From Ianthella basta (lineage: Eukaryota > Porifera > Demospongiae > Verongiida > Ianthellidae): 64,000 bases of DNA. Both the position numbers and the translations under genes were made by a program. The stretch is taken from the NCBI GenBank assembly GCA_964019415.1, contig OZ025873.1:2281482-2345481 (forward strand), in the 5' to 3' direction. Shown in pieces: positions 23,282 to 36,582 of the stretch. Position 1 is the stretch's first letter. Each line of letters starts with the position of its first letter. The notes beneath the pieces were generated by a model. It had not been told where the DNA came from. It ran no database searches and saw nothing but the letters and a program-made list of their open reading frames with translations.

Positions 23282-26200
23282 ATGCCTGCCACTTTAGAGG
23301 CGAACGAGGACGACAAGCAGGGCGATGTCTTTATTCAAGGTAAGACCGTCGGCATAGTTTGCTGTGTGTGCGGTGTAATGCGTTTTGCGCAGGAGCTCTG
23401 GATGACCCATAATTACTACTTTCTTTCGCCGAAGGTGTGTTTGAGGAGCTAGACCTTGCTCTGGAGGCGGTCAAGTCTCGCGGGGATGTGGCAGACGCGT
23501 CTGAAGTGAGCGACCTCCAGCAGATGTTCAGAGACCCTCGTTGGCAGGCCATTGCCAAAGTACGATATAATATACAGGGCCTTCTAGACACAGTGTCTGT
23601 GTTTATCTGTCTGCTTAGTACTTGTGTATGCCTGTGTGAGGGGAGTGGGGAGTTGAAGAGAAACATGCTATATTCAGTTACCATATGCCGCAATGTGGTG
23701 TGTTGTAGTCATGTACTGTAGCTGCTTGTGAGCCTGTCCCCTGACACTCCTCTCCAAGGTGTGCCATGACAGGCAGTGCTGTAGGTTCACGGGCTGGCCC
23801 AAGGGTGCCCTTGGCTCCAGCAGAATATTGCAAAACACACGTGTTACCTGTTATGTGTGACCTTTGAAGGAATGTGCATTGTGATGTGAGAGAATGCTCC
23901 GTGCAACCGGACTGCTCATAGGTAGCTATCTGGATGTAGCCATTTTATTTAAGGTGGTGCATTTTTGCAGTTTGAGAGGATGTATGGTTTGAGGTGGATG
24001 GGTGGTGGCTATGACACCATTGCTGTGATCTCTGTCCTGCTCTGTTCCACAGGTTCATGACAGTGTGTCTCAGTCGCAGTGTCTGGAGCAGCCAGTTGAT
24101 GAGGGAGGATCTCTTGTGGAACAGGTGTGAATGTTGGGAAGTGTGATGGGAGGAGGGGGAGTGTGATGAGAGGAGTGTGATGGAAGGAGAGACCGTGAGC
24201 TGTACTGGGGTTGAAGCAGTGACAAGGTGTGCTCCTCCTAGTCCTCAAGGATGCAGTGACTGGACCATGTTGTGTTACATTGATGGATGGCATGATTGTG
24301 CTCTCTCTCTCTACACAACCTTCACCATGTACAGTATAAGGGACCTAATTGAGGCCAAACTCTAGCTTAGTATCTTTCCACAACATTTCTCTGTGTGTGT
24401 GTGTAATTGATGCTTGTCAGTCTGGTGTGTGAATGCTAACTGCTGTAAGGACATCAGAGTGGAGGTGTGTGTCCTGTGGTAATTGTGTAATGCATGTTTG
24501 AATTAGTCGGGCAGTCTGGTGTGTATCATGTTACTGAATTGTGTGTCACTTCCTACTTGGGATGACCCGTTGTGCGTCTACAAGTGTGAAGACTCTACTC
24601 TTGAGACACAGTAGGCAGAGAGGGGGTGGGTACGAGTTCATGTATCAGAGTAGTGAAAGCCTTCTCTTCCCTCATCCCTCCCTCACACCCACCCCACCTC
24701 CTCCGTCTCTCCTTCACTCACTCCTCATTCCGTCACCTCCTTTCCTCACCCCTCACTCCTTCACTCCCCCTCCCTTGCCCCCTACCCCCCCCCACACAGT
24801 TCATTGCTACAGATACCGTCTCCAGTGAGGAACAGAGGCTGTTGACATTGCTTCAGCGTCCCCACATCAAGGCACTTATTGAGTCACATGACATGGTTAA
24901 GGACAGGAAGTACCTCCCCCAGGTTCCTGTCATGGACGCACCCTTCTACCCAACCAATACCTTCAAAACATCTGAGGGATCCCAGCAGAGAACAGTTGGA
25001 CTATACAAGGAGCCAGACCAGCCACTGGTGAGGGTTGAGGTGGTGAGGAGTGAGGGGAGGGATGGTAAGGAGTGATGGGGAGGGTGAGGAGGAGTGAGGA
25101 GGAGGGGTGAGGAGTGAGGGGAAGGGATGGGGAGGGGTGAGGAGTGAGGGGAAGGGATGGTAAGGAGTGATAGGAAAGGGTGAGGAGTGAGGGAGGTAGA
25201 GTGAATCTGACTGACACTCTAGTGCAAAGAGTTTAATGCAACCTGAGAATTGAGACCACCTTGGAGCACCCCAAGTCATCTAATTCATATCTGTGTACAG
25301 TAGGTGGTCTGTGTACAGAGGTGGCAGGACTGACATTAGTACAGGGCTCAGAGCAGGCGGTCTCTAATGACAGGTTCCACTGTATACACATACAGATACA
25401 TGTATTAGAGGCTTGCAAAGGGTAAATTTTGCTGGTGAACTATTCTCTATGCTGAACTTGATAGTGGACTCCACCCCCTCATTCCACAGGGTATCACCCT
25501 TAAGATGGTGGAGGGAAAGGTGGTTATAGCCCGCATCCTCCATGGCGGCCTGATCTACAAACAGGGCCTCTTGCAAGTGGGTGACCAGATTATGAAGGTC
25601 AACCAGGAGAATGTTGGCAGTATGACCCCTATCGAGCTGCAGGACATGCTGGTGAGAGTTGGGGAAGGGGGAGGGGGAGGGGCAGGTGTCACAATTGAGA
25701 GTTGTATGCATTGTGCATTGAACGTCACCAGATTGGGAAGGTTGTGTAACAGGAGACACGAATCAGTCAAGACATCACATAGTGTGTTGACAGAATGACT
25801 GTTCTCTGTTCCACTACTCACTACATTCACCATTGTCCCTAACATCTACTTGTTGTGTTACAATAACTTGTACGATCAAGGACTCGGCTACAGTAGGTTG
25901 CCTGAATGCCCCATGGATGTTCCATTGCACACAGAGGGGGTTCAGCTGTTTGGCATTATTTTAGAGGAAGGAGTTTTGACTGAGTGTGAGGGAGAGTATA
26001 ATATAGAGTTTTGAGGAAACTGGTGTAAAGCTCCCTGTCTTCCCTCTCCTCCCCTCCCCTCCCCTCCCCTCCCTCCCCTTGTTGCAGAAAGGGTCGTCAG
26101 GCTCAATTGTTATCACCGTGGAGCCTAGTGTTGTGGATGCCTCCTTCTTTGGAACACAAGTCTACATGAAGGTACACTTTGACTACAAACCGGAAACTGA

Positions 26201-27285
26201 TCGGCTCATCCCATCGCGAGAGGCCGGACTGCCTTTCACCAAGGGTGACATTCTAGAGGTAGGTGTGAATGAGCAGCAACCTCTTTGTGAACAGCTCTCT
26301 TTGCTCTTGTTAACTAACTAACTAATTAACTAACTAATTGTCTTATTTCACCTGGGGAAGCCATTAGCTCACAGGAGCTATTGTAAACGGCACCCACCCT
26401 TGTTGTGGTACTGTAAACACTTCCACTAGCTAAAACGTGTATTGAAATATTTTGTACAGTATGCACTTACATACATACATGTACTAGTAGCGTTTTAGTA
26501 TTCCAAAATGAAAAAGTATAGAACTAGAGAATTTAAGTTTTCACCTAAGCACACTGATATGTGTACTAGCATAGGAGTAGCCATTTTTACTGGGCACGCT
26601 CTCTAAGGGACATCACGAGCATGACTTCCAATATCACAGAGTGATGCTTCAAATACCATACATTCTTCCCTATGCCCTTCATCCCTATCCTGACCGTGTC
26701 CCCCTCCCCTTCTCCTAACTCCTCCCTGCGTAGGTGCTGGGTCAAGATGACACCTTCTGGTGGCAAGCCTGTAAGTATGGCAGTCACTCTGCTGCTGGGT
26801 TGATCCCTAGCCAACAGCTCGAAGAGAGGAGGCAGGCTTACAACTTTGGGGAGAACGGGGCCGTCGGCTGCCTCGGTAGGAGGAAGCAAAAGAGGCAGCT
26901 CCTCTACTCCTCGCACCACAACGGCTGTGAGTGGGCGGGGTCACCAGTGATGGGTGGGGTCACTGGTGATGGGTGGGGTCAGCAGGGCTACTAATGAAAT
27001 GCGTGCCACGCTGAGTGTGGTGTTGTAGCAACCGAGGATGATGCATGAGCCCACAATTGCACTATGCAAGGTATGTAGAGTGGGAATCATTTGAGGCCAT
27101 TCACACATTGACGTGCGTCCTATTCAAGTAAATGACCTTGGATGTCAGCAATTTGATGTTAATTCCTTTAGAACACCTGAAGAAAGAATTAATGTTGAAT
27201 GCTGCTGACTAGTGTGTATTCAAGTAATGGGTTCTTTGTCATTCTCCTTTTCTGTTTGGAGTGACCAACAACAGTGTAGGGGTGG

Positions 27286-27359
<74 letters not shown>

Positions 27360-28484
27360 ATTAATTTTACAACCCTAAGTGAGGGTACTCTGCCATTATA
27401 CAAGACCCATGGGGGGGGGGGGAGGGGGGGTGACGTCACTGTTCACTTCAGCTTAGGTGACTTGCAGATGGAAGCTATTCTCAGTGTTACCTTTCAAGGA
27501 GAGTACAGTGCCATGTTTATAGCCTCAAGGACTTACCTTTGGGAAAAAGAAGGGTTCTGTACCCTTCTAAACAGCCTAGAAAGAACACTGGCTGTTCTGT
27601 TTGACTCGGCACTTCTTGTTCATCTTTCACTTGTGTAGTGTTTGAACCTTATGATGTTGTCCTGTATGAGAAGGTGAGTCTGGTGCCGGATTTCAAAAGA
27701 AAGACCCTGGTCCTCATTGGGGCGCAGTGCATTGGCCGTCGGCAGCTCAAGTCCCGGTTGGTCGAGGACGTTCCGGACAAGTACGGAGAAGTGAAGGCTT
27801 GTGAGTACTTCATGGCTTCTGTCACTTTTATGGGCTGGTTTATTCTTTGTACATCCTCCTAGCCTGTGTTCAGGAGTCCCTCTTTCTGTTTCTCATGTCT
27901 CACTGCCTACTCTCACTCACCGGCACTCTAGCTCTTCTAATCCTCCTCTTCTTCCTCTCTTTCCCACTTTCTCACTTCTTCTCGCCCCTCTCTCCTTTCT
28001 CTCCCTTTATTCCCCATTCTGTCGCCTGCTTCTTTCTCTCTTTCTCCCTCCCTTCCTCCTCTCTTTCTTCCCTCCCTCCCCCCTTCCTCATCTGGCCCCT
28101 TCTCTCTCCCCATTCTGTCTCCCCTCTCCCTCCCTCCCTCCTATCTCACCCCTCCTCCCTCACTCCCTCCCTCTTCTGCCCCTCCACCTGCCTTGTTTCT
28201 CTCCTTTTCCTACTGCTGCTACTATGACTCATACCCCCTGTCTCCCCTCCTCCACAGACACTACTCGTGAGCGTCAGAAGGAAGAGACACTGGATGGAGC
28301 TGATGGCTACTTCCACGTGTCTGAGGACATCATGAAAGCCGACATCCAAGCCCACAAGTTCATCGAGTATGGCCGCCACCAGCAGCAGCTCTACGGGATC
28401 AAGTCTGACACGGTGGAGGAGGTGATGCGCAGTGGAAAGATAGTGGTGCTTGACGTGTATCCACAGGTGAGTGATTGTGTGTGT

Positions 28485-28538
<54 letters not shown>

Positions 28539-29293
28539 GTGCACGCATTGTATCTATGTACATACGTACATCCATATCAGTGTGTGAGTGGGTGCTGTGT
28601 ATATACAAGTGTACGTATGCTCCTCTCATTCACCTGGTATGGTATGTGTATGGCAGTGTTGTCACCAGGCTGTTTTTGAAGGGTACAGAACCCTTTTTGT
28701 TTCCTTAAGAACCCTCCTTGAGACTGTGAACATGGCACTGTACCCTCCTTGAAAGGCACTAGTCATGTGGTGCAGACAATAGCGTTTGCATGCATACACA
28801 CTGTGTCACAAGGCTCTCCCTGTATTCAACTAATGCACTTTGCATGCAAAAGTGGCACCCTCTCCCACACTCAACCATCCACTAGCCACTCCTCACATGA
28901 CTGTTGGTCAAGTGTACGTACCCTTCTTATACTATTTTCTGGGAGAACACTGGTGTATGGAGTTCACATAACTGCTTGATGCTTGAGAGCCTTTATGATT
29001 GAGATACTTGACGTCAAAGCATTGCTACATGTCTATACCCCTTCCTCCCCCTCCCTCTTGCCCCTTCCTCCCCCCTCCTTCCTTCCCACACTCACCAATT
29101 ACCAGACTGTCAAGATGCTTCGGACAAGCAAGTTCTGCCCTTTGATTGTGTACATCAAACCAAGCTCCATGGAAGGACTGCGCCAGCTCTATCAGAATGT
29201 GGCCATGCAACAAACAACTGGCCAGAAACTGACGGTATGTACATATGTATGCGTCTCTGTCTGCACATGCACACACCACACACTACCAGCACA

Positions 29294-29340
<47 letters not shown>

Positions 29341-29667
29341 CACATGCACACAATATACACACACCCTGCACATACACAGTGTGTATATGTATAGTATGTA
29401 TAGTATATACTTGTATGTGTGTACAGTACTGTAATTGTGTGTGTGTATAAAGCACGTGTACATACGTATGTACATCTGTTTGCTGTGCAGGACACAGACT
29501 TCCAGAAATGTTTAGACGAGGCTGAACAGATCGAGAAACTGTATTCACACTTCTTCGATGCCACGATTGTGAATGAAGACATCGACATTGCCTATGAAGA
29601 ACTGCTCACAGTTGTCAAGAAGTTCACCACTGGCCCCCAGTGGGTACCCACAGGGTGGGTCATGTGA
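23282..29667 (+). CDS. MPP2/6: p55-type MAGUK scaffold (MPP2/MPP6-like)
   Basis: Eleven exons (23282-23339, 23435-23559, 24053-24124, 24800-25027, 25490-25651, 26088-26258, 26734-26926, 27639-27800, 28258-28466, 29106-29234, 29491-29667) join in phase to 561 aa, the usual p55 length. Order: tandem L27 regions (about 20-130), PDZ (about 160-232, IARILHGGLIYKQGLLQVGD), SH3 (about 240-310, GLIPSQQLEERRQ), hook, guanylate-kinase-like domain (about 355-550). The GK P-loop reads LIGAQCIGRRQLKSR and lacks the Lys-Ser of true kinases, so it is a protein-binding pseudo-kinase. The C-terminus PQWVPTGWVM is that of the MPP2/MPP6/Vari subgroup. These scaffolds join membrane receptors to actin and polarity complexes at cell junctions. 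Introns are short and rich in CA or pyrimidine repeats. Confidence 0.94.
25055..25200 (+). repeat. Purine-rich minisatellite (GGTGAGGAGTGAGG type)
   Basis: Imperfect tandem units of GTGAGGAGTGAGGGGAAGG form an all-purine tract on the plus strand directly after the donor of MAGUK exon 4. Each unit contains extra GTGAGG words that look like 5' splice sites. Confidence 0.8.
25230..25384. repeat. Right end of a CAGTGGAACCTGTC-family element
   Basis: The right edge, GACAGGTTCCACTGTA (25369-25384), matches the inverted terminus of the elements at 56219 and 59063. The body has the family words TGTGTACAGAGGTGGCAG. No left terminus is visible, so this copy is truncated or diverged. It lies in MAGUK intron 4. 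Confidence 0.5.
27287..27357. repeat. (GT)n microsatellite
   Basis: About 35 GT units in MAGUK intron 7, followed by a poly(G) run near 27411-27428. Confidence 0.95.
28477..28541. repeat. (GT)n microsatellite
   Basis: About 30 GT units starting roughly ten bases after the donor of MAGUK exon 9. Confidence 0.95.
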
Positions 29668-30884
29668 CAGTCCCATGACTCATTGACTGGGTCACATGAC
29701 TGTCACACGACTTGTATCTCCTCTCACACAAGCACACACACATTGCATCATATTGGTCCTTTGGCACAGTATTAATGGAGATTATTGATACTTGAATACA
29801 CTCACACACGCACATAGTCACATTGCGACCCTCTTCAAGGAGTAAGTACTAATCATTTTAGGTTACTCTGTCCTTTCATCTAGACCAATTCTTGGTTCAT
29901 TTTTACTGTTATACATGAAACAGTCATTTACTGTTTATAGTTATGTTATTGTACATTAGTTGTACCATGTTGTTAGTGTACGTAATTAATGAATTATAAT
30001 TGCTCTCTTGTACAGCTACTGCACGAGTCCATGCAAACGTGTATTACTGCAGAGGAGCGTGCAGAACAGAGCATGTACGTATACATTATGGTCTCTGACT
30101 GCCACCCAATTCACAATCATTGGTTCAAGTGCTGCTTGGTCAAAACTAATTCACCTTGAGCTCTAGCTCTTCAGGCAGGCCATATCTTCCTTGACCTTAA
30201 GTTGACAGATGCACATACTGCAGACCCCACGTCAGCTCCACTTCAACCTGCGCACCAACACCATACACCTCCTGCAGCCAGTCTCAGTGGCATACAGTCC
30301 AACTGTAGATATAAAGCTTTATATTATCTGAAAGGGTTGGTTCTCCAATACCAGCTTCACAACAGGGTTGAAAACCTCGCCAATGTTTCGACCAGATGCT
30401 CGGGTCTTCTTCAGGGCGAAGATATGCTAGCGTGAGCACTGATCATATTTATAGCCTAGCATCTCATCATGCGCTGTCACCAGAAGCCACATCAAAGGGT
30501 GTCACCAAAAGTTGTGGAATTGCTTTATATTATCTATGGTCCAACCATACATGGCAAAGTTGCAGCCACCAAGTATGAGTCCATGCATGACACTATACAG
30601 CTCTGGAGGTGTTGTCATAGCAACGTGAAATGTGCTCCAAGCACGCTCTACCCCAGATGGAGAGGTGCTAGCAGGCTAGACTAGAAATATGCCAATTTAA
30701 CTCATGACCAGCACCTGTAATATAGAAATGCCATTAATTAAGTATTCATACTCACTGTGTTAATCACTTAATGTCAAAGCGAATATGAAAAGCTCTAACA
30801 ATTCCCTATCAGCTGCGCCTCAGTTACCAATATAGTCACGTAAGTGCTATGGTTGTTGCATACACACACGTTGTCCCTAAGACA
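29668..30884. other. Convergent intergenic region between MAGUK and NPEPPS
   Basis: It contains the 3' flanks of both genes and one inverted copy of the hairpin/hammerhead-like element (30325-30490). I see no coding exon. Confidence 0.5.
30325..30490 (-). mobile_element. Dispersed hairpin/hammerhead-like element (copy B)
   Basis: On the minus strand this copy reads GATGAGATGCTAGGCTATAA, then TCTTCGCCCTGAAGAAGACC, CATCTGGTCGAAACATTGGC and a tail ending in AACCAACCCTTTCAGAT, collinear with 35615-35762. The core CTGAAGA, hairpin, GAAAC resembles a hammerhead; the hairpin here has one mismatch (GACCCGA against CTGGTC). Confidence 0.6.
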
Positions 30885-33800
30885 CTAGGCTCCTGGCTGG
30901 TCCAAGAACCTCTTGATGGCATCTCGATCCCTTGCCAGCCATTTTGAATTGTTGCGAATGGTCTCACAGCTTTGTTTGAGGGCTCGAACAGCCGTCGGGA
31001 TGTAGTTGGGCCCGTCTTCCTTGAAGAACTCCTGCAGAACAAATGAAAGGTGGAGGTAGCATTTTTCTCTCTCACGCACACACACACACCACACAAACAC
31101 AGACACAACACAACATACACACATAACACAGCACACACACAACACAGCACACACACAACATACACACACAACACAGCACACATACAACACACACACACAA
31201 CACAGCACACATACAACACACACACACACACGCACCTCAACTTCCTTGGCAACATCCTCGCTGGCAAAGCTGCTGGTGGACATTTCCAGGACTCTGGAGA
31301 GCAAGAAGGCCCCACCCAGCCTCTTCTTCAACTCTCCAATGTTCTTTTTAATAAACTCCCAAGTCTTCTCACGTCCAGTACGGCTGCACAAGAGTGAAAT
31401 AAACAACAACAACAACAACAACAACATTGGTGGCTGCTACAACAACATGATGGCCACTACTGACTGTACTGCTGTATGCATGGTAACATTTGCCATGGAA
31501 AGTGCCTACTTCCCCCAGTTGGCCTAAGATGGCTATCACAACATGCCGCACATACTGTACGTACTAATTTTAGAAAGGAACAATATTTGATAAGTATTTC
31601 ACACTGCACACTTTCAGCTCAAAAATGCATACATATCACTCAGTAGACAACTGGTGCGTTCTCTACCCACACACTCCACTCCAGACACCAAATGGTCACC
31701 TTGCCATGGATGCTGACACTAGGAGAGCCCAGGAATCAGCAGCTCGCACCTTGTCCTGTATGAGGTAGACGGCAGGCAGCATGCGTGACTGGTACTACAC
31801 TGCAATCTCACATCATGGGTACAGATACAGTGGCTACAAACTGCAATTTTAACACTTTATGCTGGTTCATACTGCGTTCACATGACAGAAACCATTTTGA
31901 AGCAAACCATTCCCAAACGCTTTGTACTGTGCTGAGTATTGTCCACATCGTCGTTCACACACACGAGCAGTAACCAAACCAACCCGTTTCTACTGCATAA
32001 GTGAAATGGCTGTCGCGCCGAGGCGAGAGTGAGGCTATTTCTCGAGTGTGTGTCTGCATTCTCCTGGGACACGCGGCCATGCATGCACGTGTTGCACGCA
32101 TCTTTCTTGAGTTTCTAGGTAATTGGACCGGTCCAAACCATGTCAGCACGGCAGGGTGAGGTAGTCCAAGCACAGTTTCTCTGGCATGGTTCGGTAAGGT
32201 TCAGTTATCGTCACATGACAACTAGAAACCACACCGAACCTAACCGAACCGTAATACCTGTGTGAACGTGCTATTAGTCGGTGTGGCACCCCATCCATCC
32301 CCCTCTCTCCCTCTTCTCTCATATCCCTTTCACTCTCTCCTCATCCCTCTCCCCTCCCCCATCATCCCTCTCCCCTCCCCCATCATCCCTCTCCCCACCC
32401 CCATCATCCCTCTCCCCTCCCCCATTATCCCCCTGCCCTCCCACCTCAACCCCATCCTACTTCCTCCCTACTGCCTCCCGTCTCAACCAATTTGGCCATG
32501 TCACTTACAGAAAGGCTGTATTCGTGGCACTTTGACAAGACGTCCTCCTTATCGGTCTGGCCCAGTGCTCTGTAGAGACGTACCTTCTCCTCCTGGTGGT
32601 CAGTGCTCTCAGACAACTGAAGTGAAGGGATGAGGAGGAGGCAAGAATAGCAGAATACACATATGTACATACGTACATTCACACTGTTCACACACACATT
32701 ACCACACACCAGCCTACAATCCCCCTCCCCCCTCCTCCCACACACACAATGCCAGCATATCACATGAAACACACCTCAAATATCTTGTCAAAGGTCTTCA
32801 TTTCACCATTTCTCATTGCCAGCTGGTACACCACTCCCCTCAGGTCGGCAGGGATGGGGGAGGAGACCTGTTTGGTGCAACACTCACAATGATCATCGAA
32901 CATTTCAGTTGCCTTCTTCAAGGTGTCCTGGTTGCCATTGACACCATGTGCGGCCAACACTAGTCCCCTCAGCATGGAGTCCAGTGGCTGTTCTCCCTCC
33001 TTTGGCTCCCACCCAAGGCGGTCCACCACCTCTTGGAAGAGATCAATTGCAAACTTCTTGAACTGATCATGGAAATCAGTGTTGGAGAGCAAGCGATTCA
33101 GGTCAGCGATGTGTCCAGCGAGGTTCTCCCAAACTGTGTAGTTGCGCTCGCTACGGTAACCAACAAGAAGCTTGAGGGCTTCATCTGTGCCCATTACACC
33201 AGCTTTGGCCTTTAGGGTAGAAGATAGGGGGAGGGGAGAGGTAAGGGGGAGGGGGGGGGAGGGAAGGAGAGGAGAGGGGAGTACCACATACACAGATATC
33301 CAATGCACTCTTCTTCATACTACAAACCACACTATGGAGCAGGTGTTAATGATTTAGAGTGGGTATCCACATCTGGTTTAATGTGTAAGCATTCCAGCAT
33401 GCTTACCTATACATCTGTGTATCTGTGTGTTTGTGCACACATTTCAGCTTACTAGTGCAAATGCCTCATCTAGCAGCCCCAGTCGATCACTTGGAGGAAG
33501 GGAAGGTATAGCCTTCGTCAGTGCAGCCAGCATGTCAGGTGAGTAGTGGACACGGTAGAAGCCCTTCTGCTCTGGGTTGACCTGAAGGGAGGAGGGGAGG
33601 ATGGAGAAACAGGTGGACTGGAAGGCAAGGGGTGGTGATGGAACAGAGTGTGAGGGGAAAAGGTAGGTTCTAAGCAGTGGAAAGGAGTGAAAGGAGGATG
33701 AGTGTAAATTTGTGGTAACCACGTTTTAACAGCTTAGTACTTCAGGCGCTCTTGACAGTGTCGGTGAGGTAAGGTCTCTGGCTATGACACAGACTGTCCA

Positions 33801-34856
33801 GTATGGATGCATACACGCTACGTACAAACACACTCCATCTCCGCAGATAAGTGCACACCTTGATCCAGCTGCTGGGTTCCACCCCCTTCAGTCGGTACTC
33901 CATCTTCTTATTCTCCAGAAGGAACTTCTCTATACCATCCTTCCCTTGCACCTTCACATTCACAGGCACCTTCCACATGTAATCCTCAGTATTGGACGTA
34001 TCCCCATCAGCACAGAATTTCTTCTGAGACAAAGTCAACACAGTGTCTCCACCTTCCTGCGTGTGGTCAATACACAGGTCAGCAGAAATTGACAAGTCCA
34101 CCTCCAGTTATTGCACAAAATTCATAACTAATTGGCTCCAAAGTGTATGGTACTGCCTACTGGATACTACACAGTGCTATAAATAGCACCAAGGACACAC
34201 TTTGCTGTAAATAGTAACGACGACATCATCATCCCGTTGTGCTATATATGGCCATGTTCACACAGATAGACTGAGCTAGCTTTTACCCTTCACGAGACCA
34301 CACCCCCACAAACCTGTCGCCTCTGCACGTCCAACACTGGGTACCCCATCTGTTTTGTCCAAGTGCTCATCACCTCGTCAACCGGTTGGCCACTGGCTTC
34401 ACCAAGACACCTCCACAGGTCCTCTGCAGATGCCAAAGAAAAAACACTGAAGCTACACATTTTGGACAATACTACATACACGCCACACACACAAGCTAAT
34501 GACATTCAGATGCCCACTCCCATCTCCTCCCCCCCCCCCTTGGGACACCTACGTACCTGTCTGTGTGTTGCTGTACTCATGCTTTGTGAGGTAAACATTC
34601 ATCCCTTTCCTGAAGTTCTGGGGACAGGCAAGCACTGACCATCACGCACTTGAGCATACCACACAAACATTGGTAATGTTTTGTAAAACACTTGCATACT
34701 CTAGTAAAACATTGCATATTCCAGCATACTCTAGTATACTCCTCACCTCATCGCCCACCCAGTCATGCAGCATCCTGATGACAGAGGCACCTTTGCTGTA
34801 GGAGATAAGATCAAAGATCTCCTCAACCTCATCAGGATGCCCCACAGGGACCTGTG

Positions 34857-34954
<98 letters not shown>

Positions 34955-35369
34955 ACGATGATAGTAACAACACAGAAAGAGGAATACTGAGTATATAATT
35001 TGGTAGATAACACAATAAATGCAAAAATTCAATTTCAAGCTGTCCACCATTAACACTAAGTTCCCATCACAAATGAGTCTCACCTCATTGCCCCTCCCCC
35101 CCTCCCCCCCCCCCCCCCCCACCTCAATGGGGTGACTGTTGGCAAGGGCGTCTCCCTTCAAAGCGGGGGAGTATGTCTGGCTGTTGAACTGCGTCCAGAT
35201 GTCATATTCCGGACCCAGGCATTCGTCCACACAGAGGTACTCAATGAAAGTTGCAAAGCCCTCGTTCAACCAGAGGTGGGTCCACCACTCCATGGTCACC
35301 ATATTGCCGAACCACTGATGGGCTAACTCGTGGCCTGCACAAGAACCAAGAGCAGTGTGCATGACACAT

Positions 35370-35451
<82 letters not shown>

Positions 35452-36518
35452 GCCTCATGTATAGTCAGGCTCTGCATGATCTCTCGCATGTGGAAAGATC
35501 AGGTTAAGCATTGACTTGAAGTGAGGGCTTCTCAGCTGGCTCAGGCATCAGAAAGGGAGGAAGATATGATAGCGCGAGCACTGATCATATTTATAGCCTA
35601 GCATCGCATCAGTGCATGATGAGATGCTAGGCTATAAATATGATCAGTGCTCGTGCTATCATATCTTCGCCCTGAAGAAGACCAGAGCATCTGGTCGAAA
35701 CATCGGCAAGGTTTTCAACACTGTTGTGAAGCTGGTATTAGAGAACCAACCCTTTCTAAGCATTGACTTGTACACCCCACAACAATAGCTGTGCGGCCAA
35801 TCAGATTGCAGGAAAGGTGTGAAATATTTATTGTTTTTGTGTCCACGAATGGCAGCAAACCAGAGAGTGCTCTATGCTGCAACGGAAGCTGTTTAGGTGC
35901 TCACATTATGCCTCACTACTAGCCTCTCCCTTGCCACTCCCCATCTCCCTCCCCTTGCCCCTCCCCTCTCCCTCCCCTAGCCCCTTCCCTCTCTCCCTCC
36001 CCTTGCCCCTCCTCTCCTTTCCCTCCTCTCCCTCCCCTTGCTCCTCCCCCTGCCCCTCCCTCAGCTCACCAACTACCAATGCAACCAGCTGCTTGCTCTG
36101 GAGAGAGGTGTCCTTGGGGTCCACCAGGAGGAGCCGCTCGCGGTAGGTCACAAGGCCCCAGTTCTCCATTGCTCCAGCAGAGAAGTCAGGGATGGCAATG
36201 AGGTCCATCTTGGGCAGGGGGTACGGCACATTGAAGTACTTGTGGTAGAACGGCAGTGTCTTCCTGGCCACCTCCAAGGCAAATTGGCCCTGTTCTGATT
36301 TTGCCATGGGAGTGTACACACGAATGAGGACACCGTTAGCGTCACGAGTTTCCACGTAGTCAAACTCTCCAACAATGAAGGCCAGAAGGTAGGTAGACAT
36401 TTTGGGTGTGGTTGCGAAGGTGACCTTGCGGAGGTTGGAGCTCATGCGAGCATCCTTGATGGCATTCTGAGAGAGGGAAGAGCATGGCATGAAGCAATTT
36501 GCAAATCACACACACACA

Positions 36519-36582
<64 letters not shown>

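Noticed and set aside
27801..28679. 292-codon frame in the MAGUK region
   Set aside because: Only 28258-28466 is a real exon; the rest is pyrimidine-tract intron and GT repeat that happens to stay open.
30885..31031. NPEPPS as two genes because of the large intron with CA repeats near 31.08-31.23 kb
   Set aside because: Phases and the family alignment continue without a gap to the final stop.
32341..32432. CRISPR-like array
   Set aside because: The units are contiguous low-complexity minisatellite without spacers, in a eukaryotic intron.
34057..34101. An upstream acceptor for NPEPPS exon 9 adding 15 residues (VDLSISADLCIDHTQ)
   Set aside because: The acceptor ACACGCAG at 34057 gives the exact spacing to LSQKKF seen in the family and has a better pyrimidine tract.
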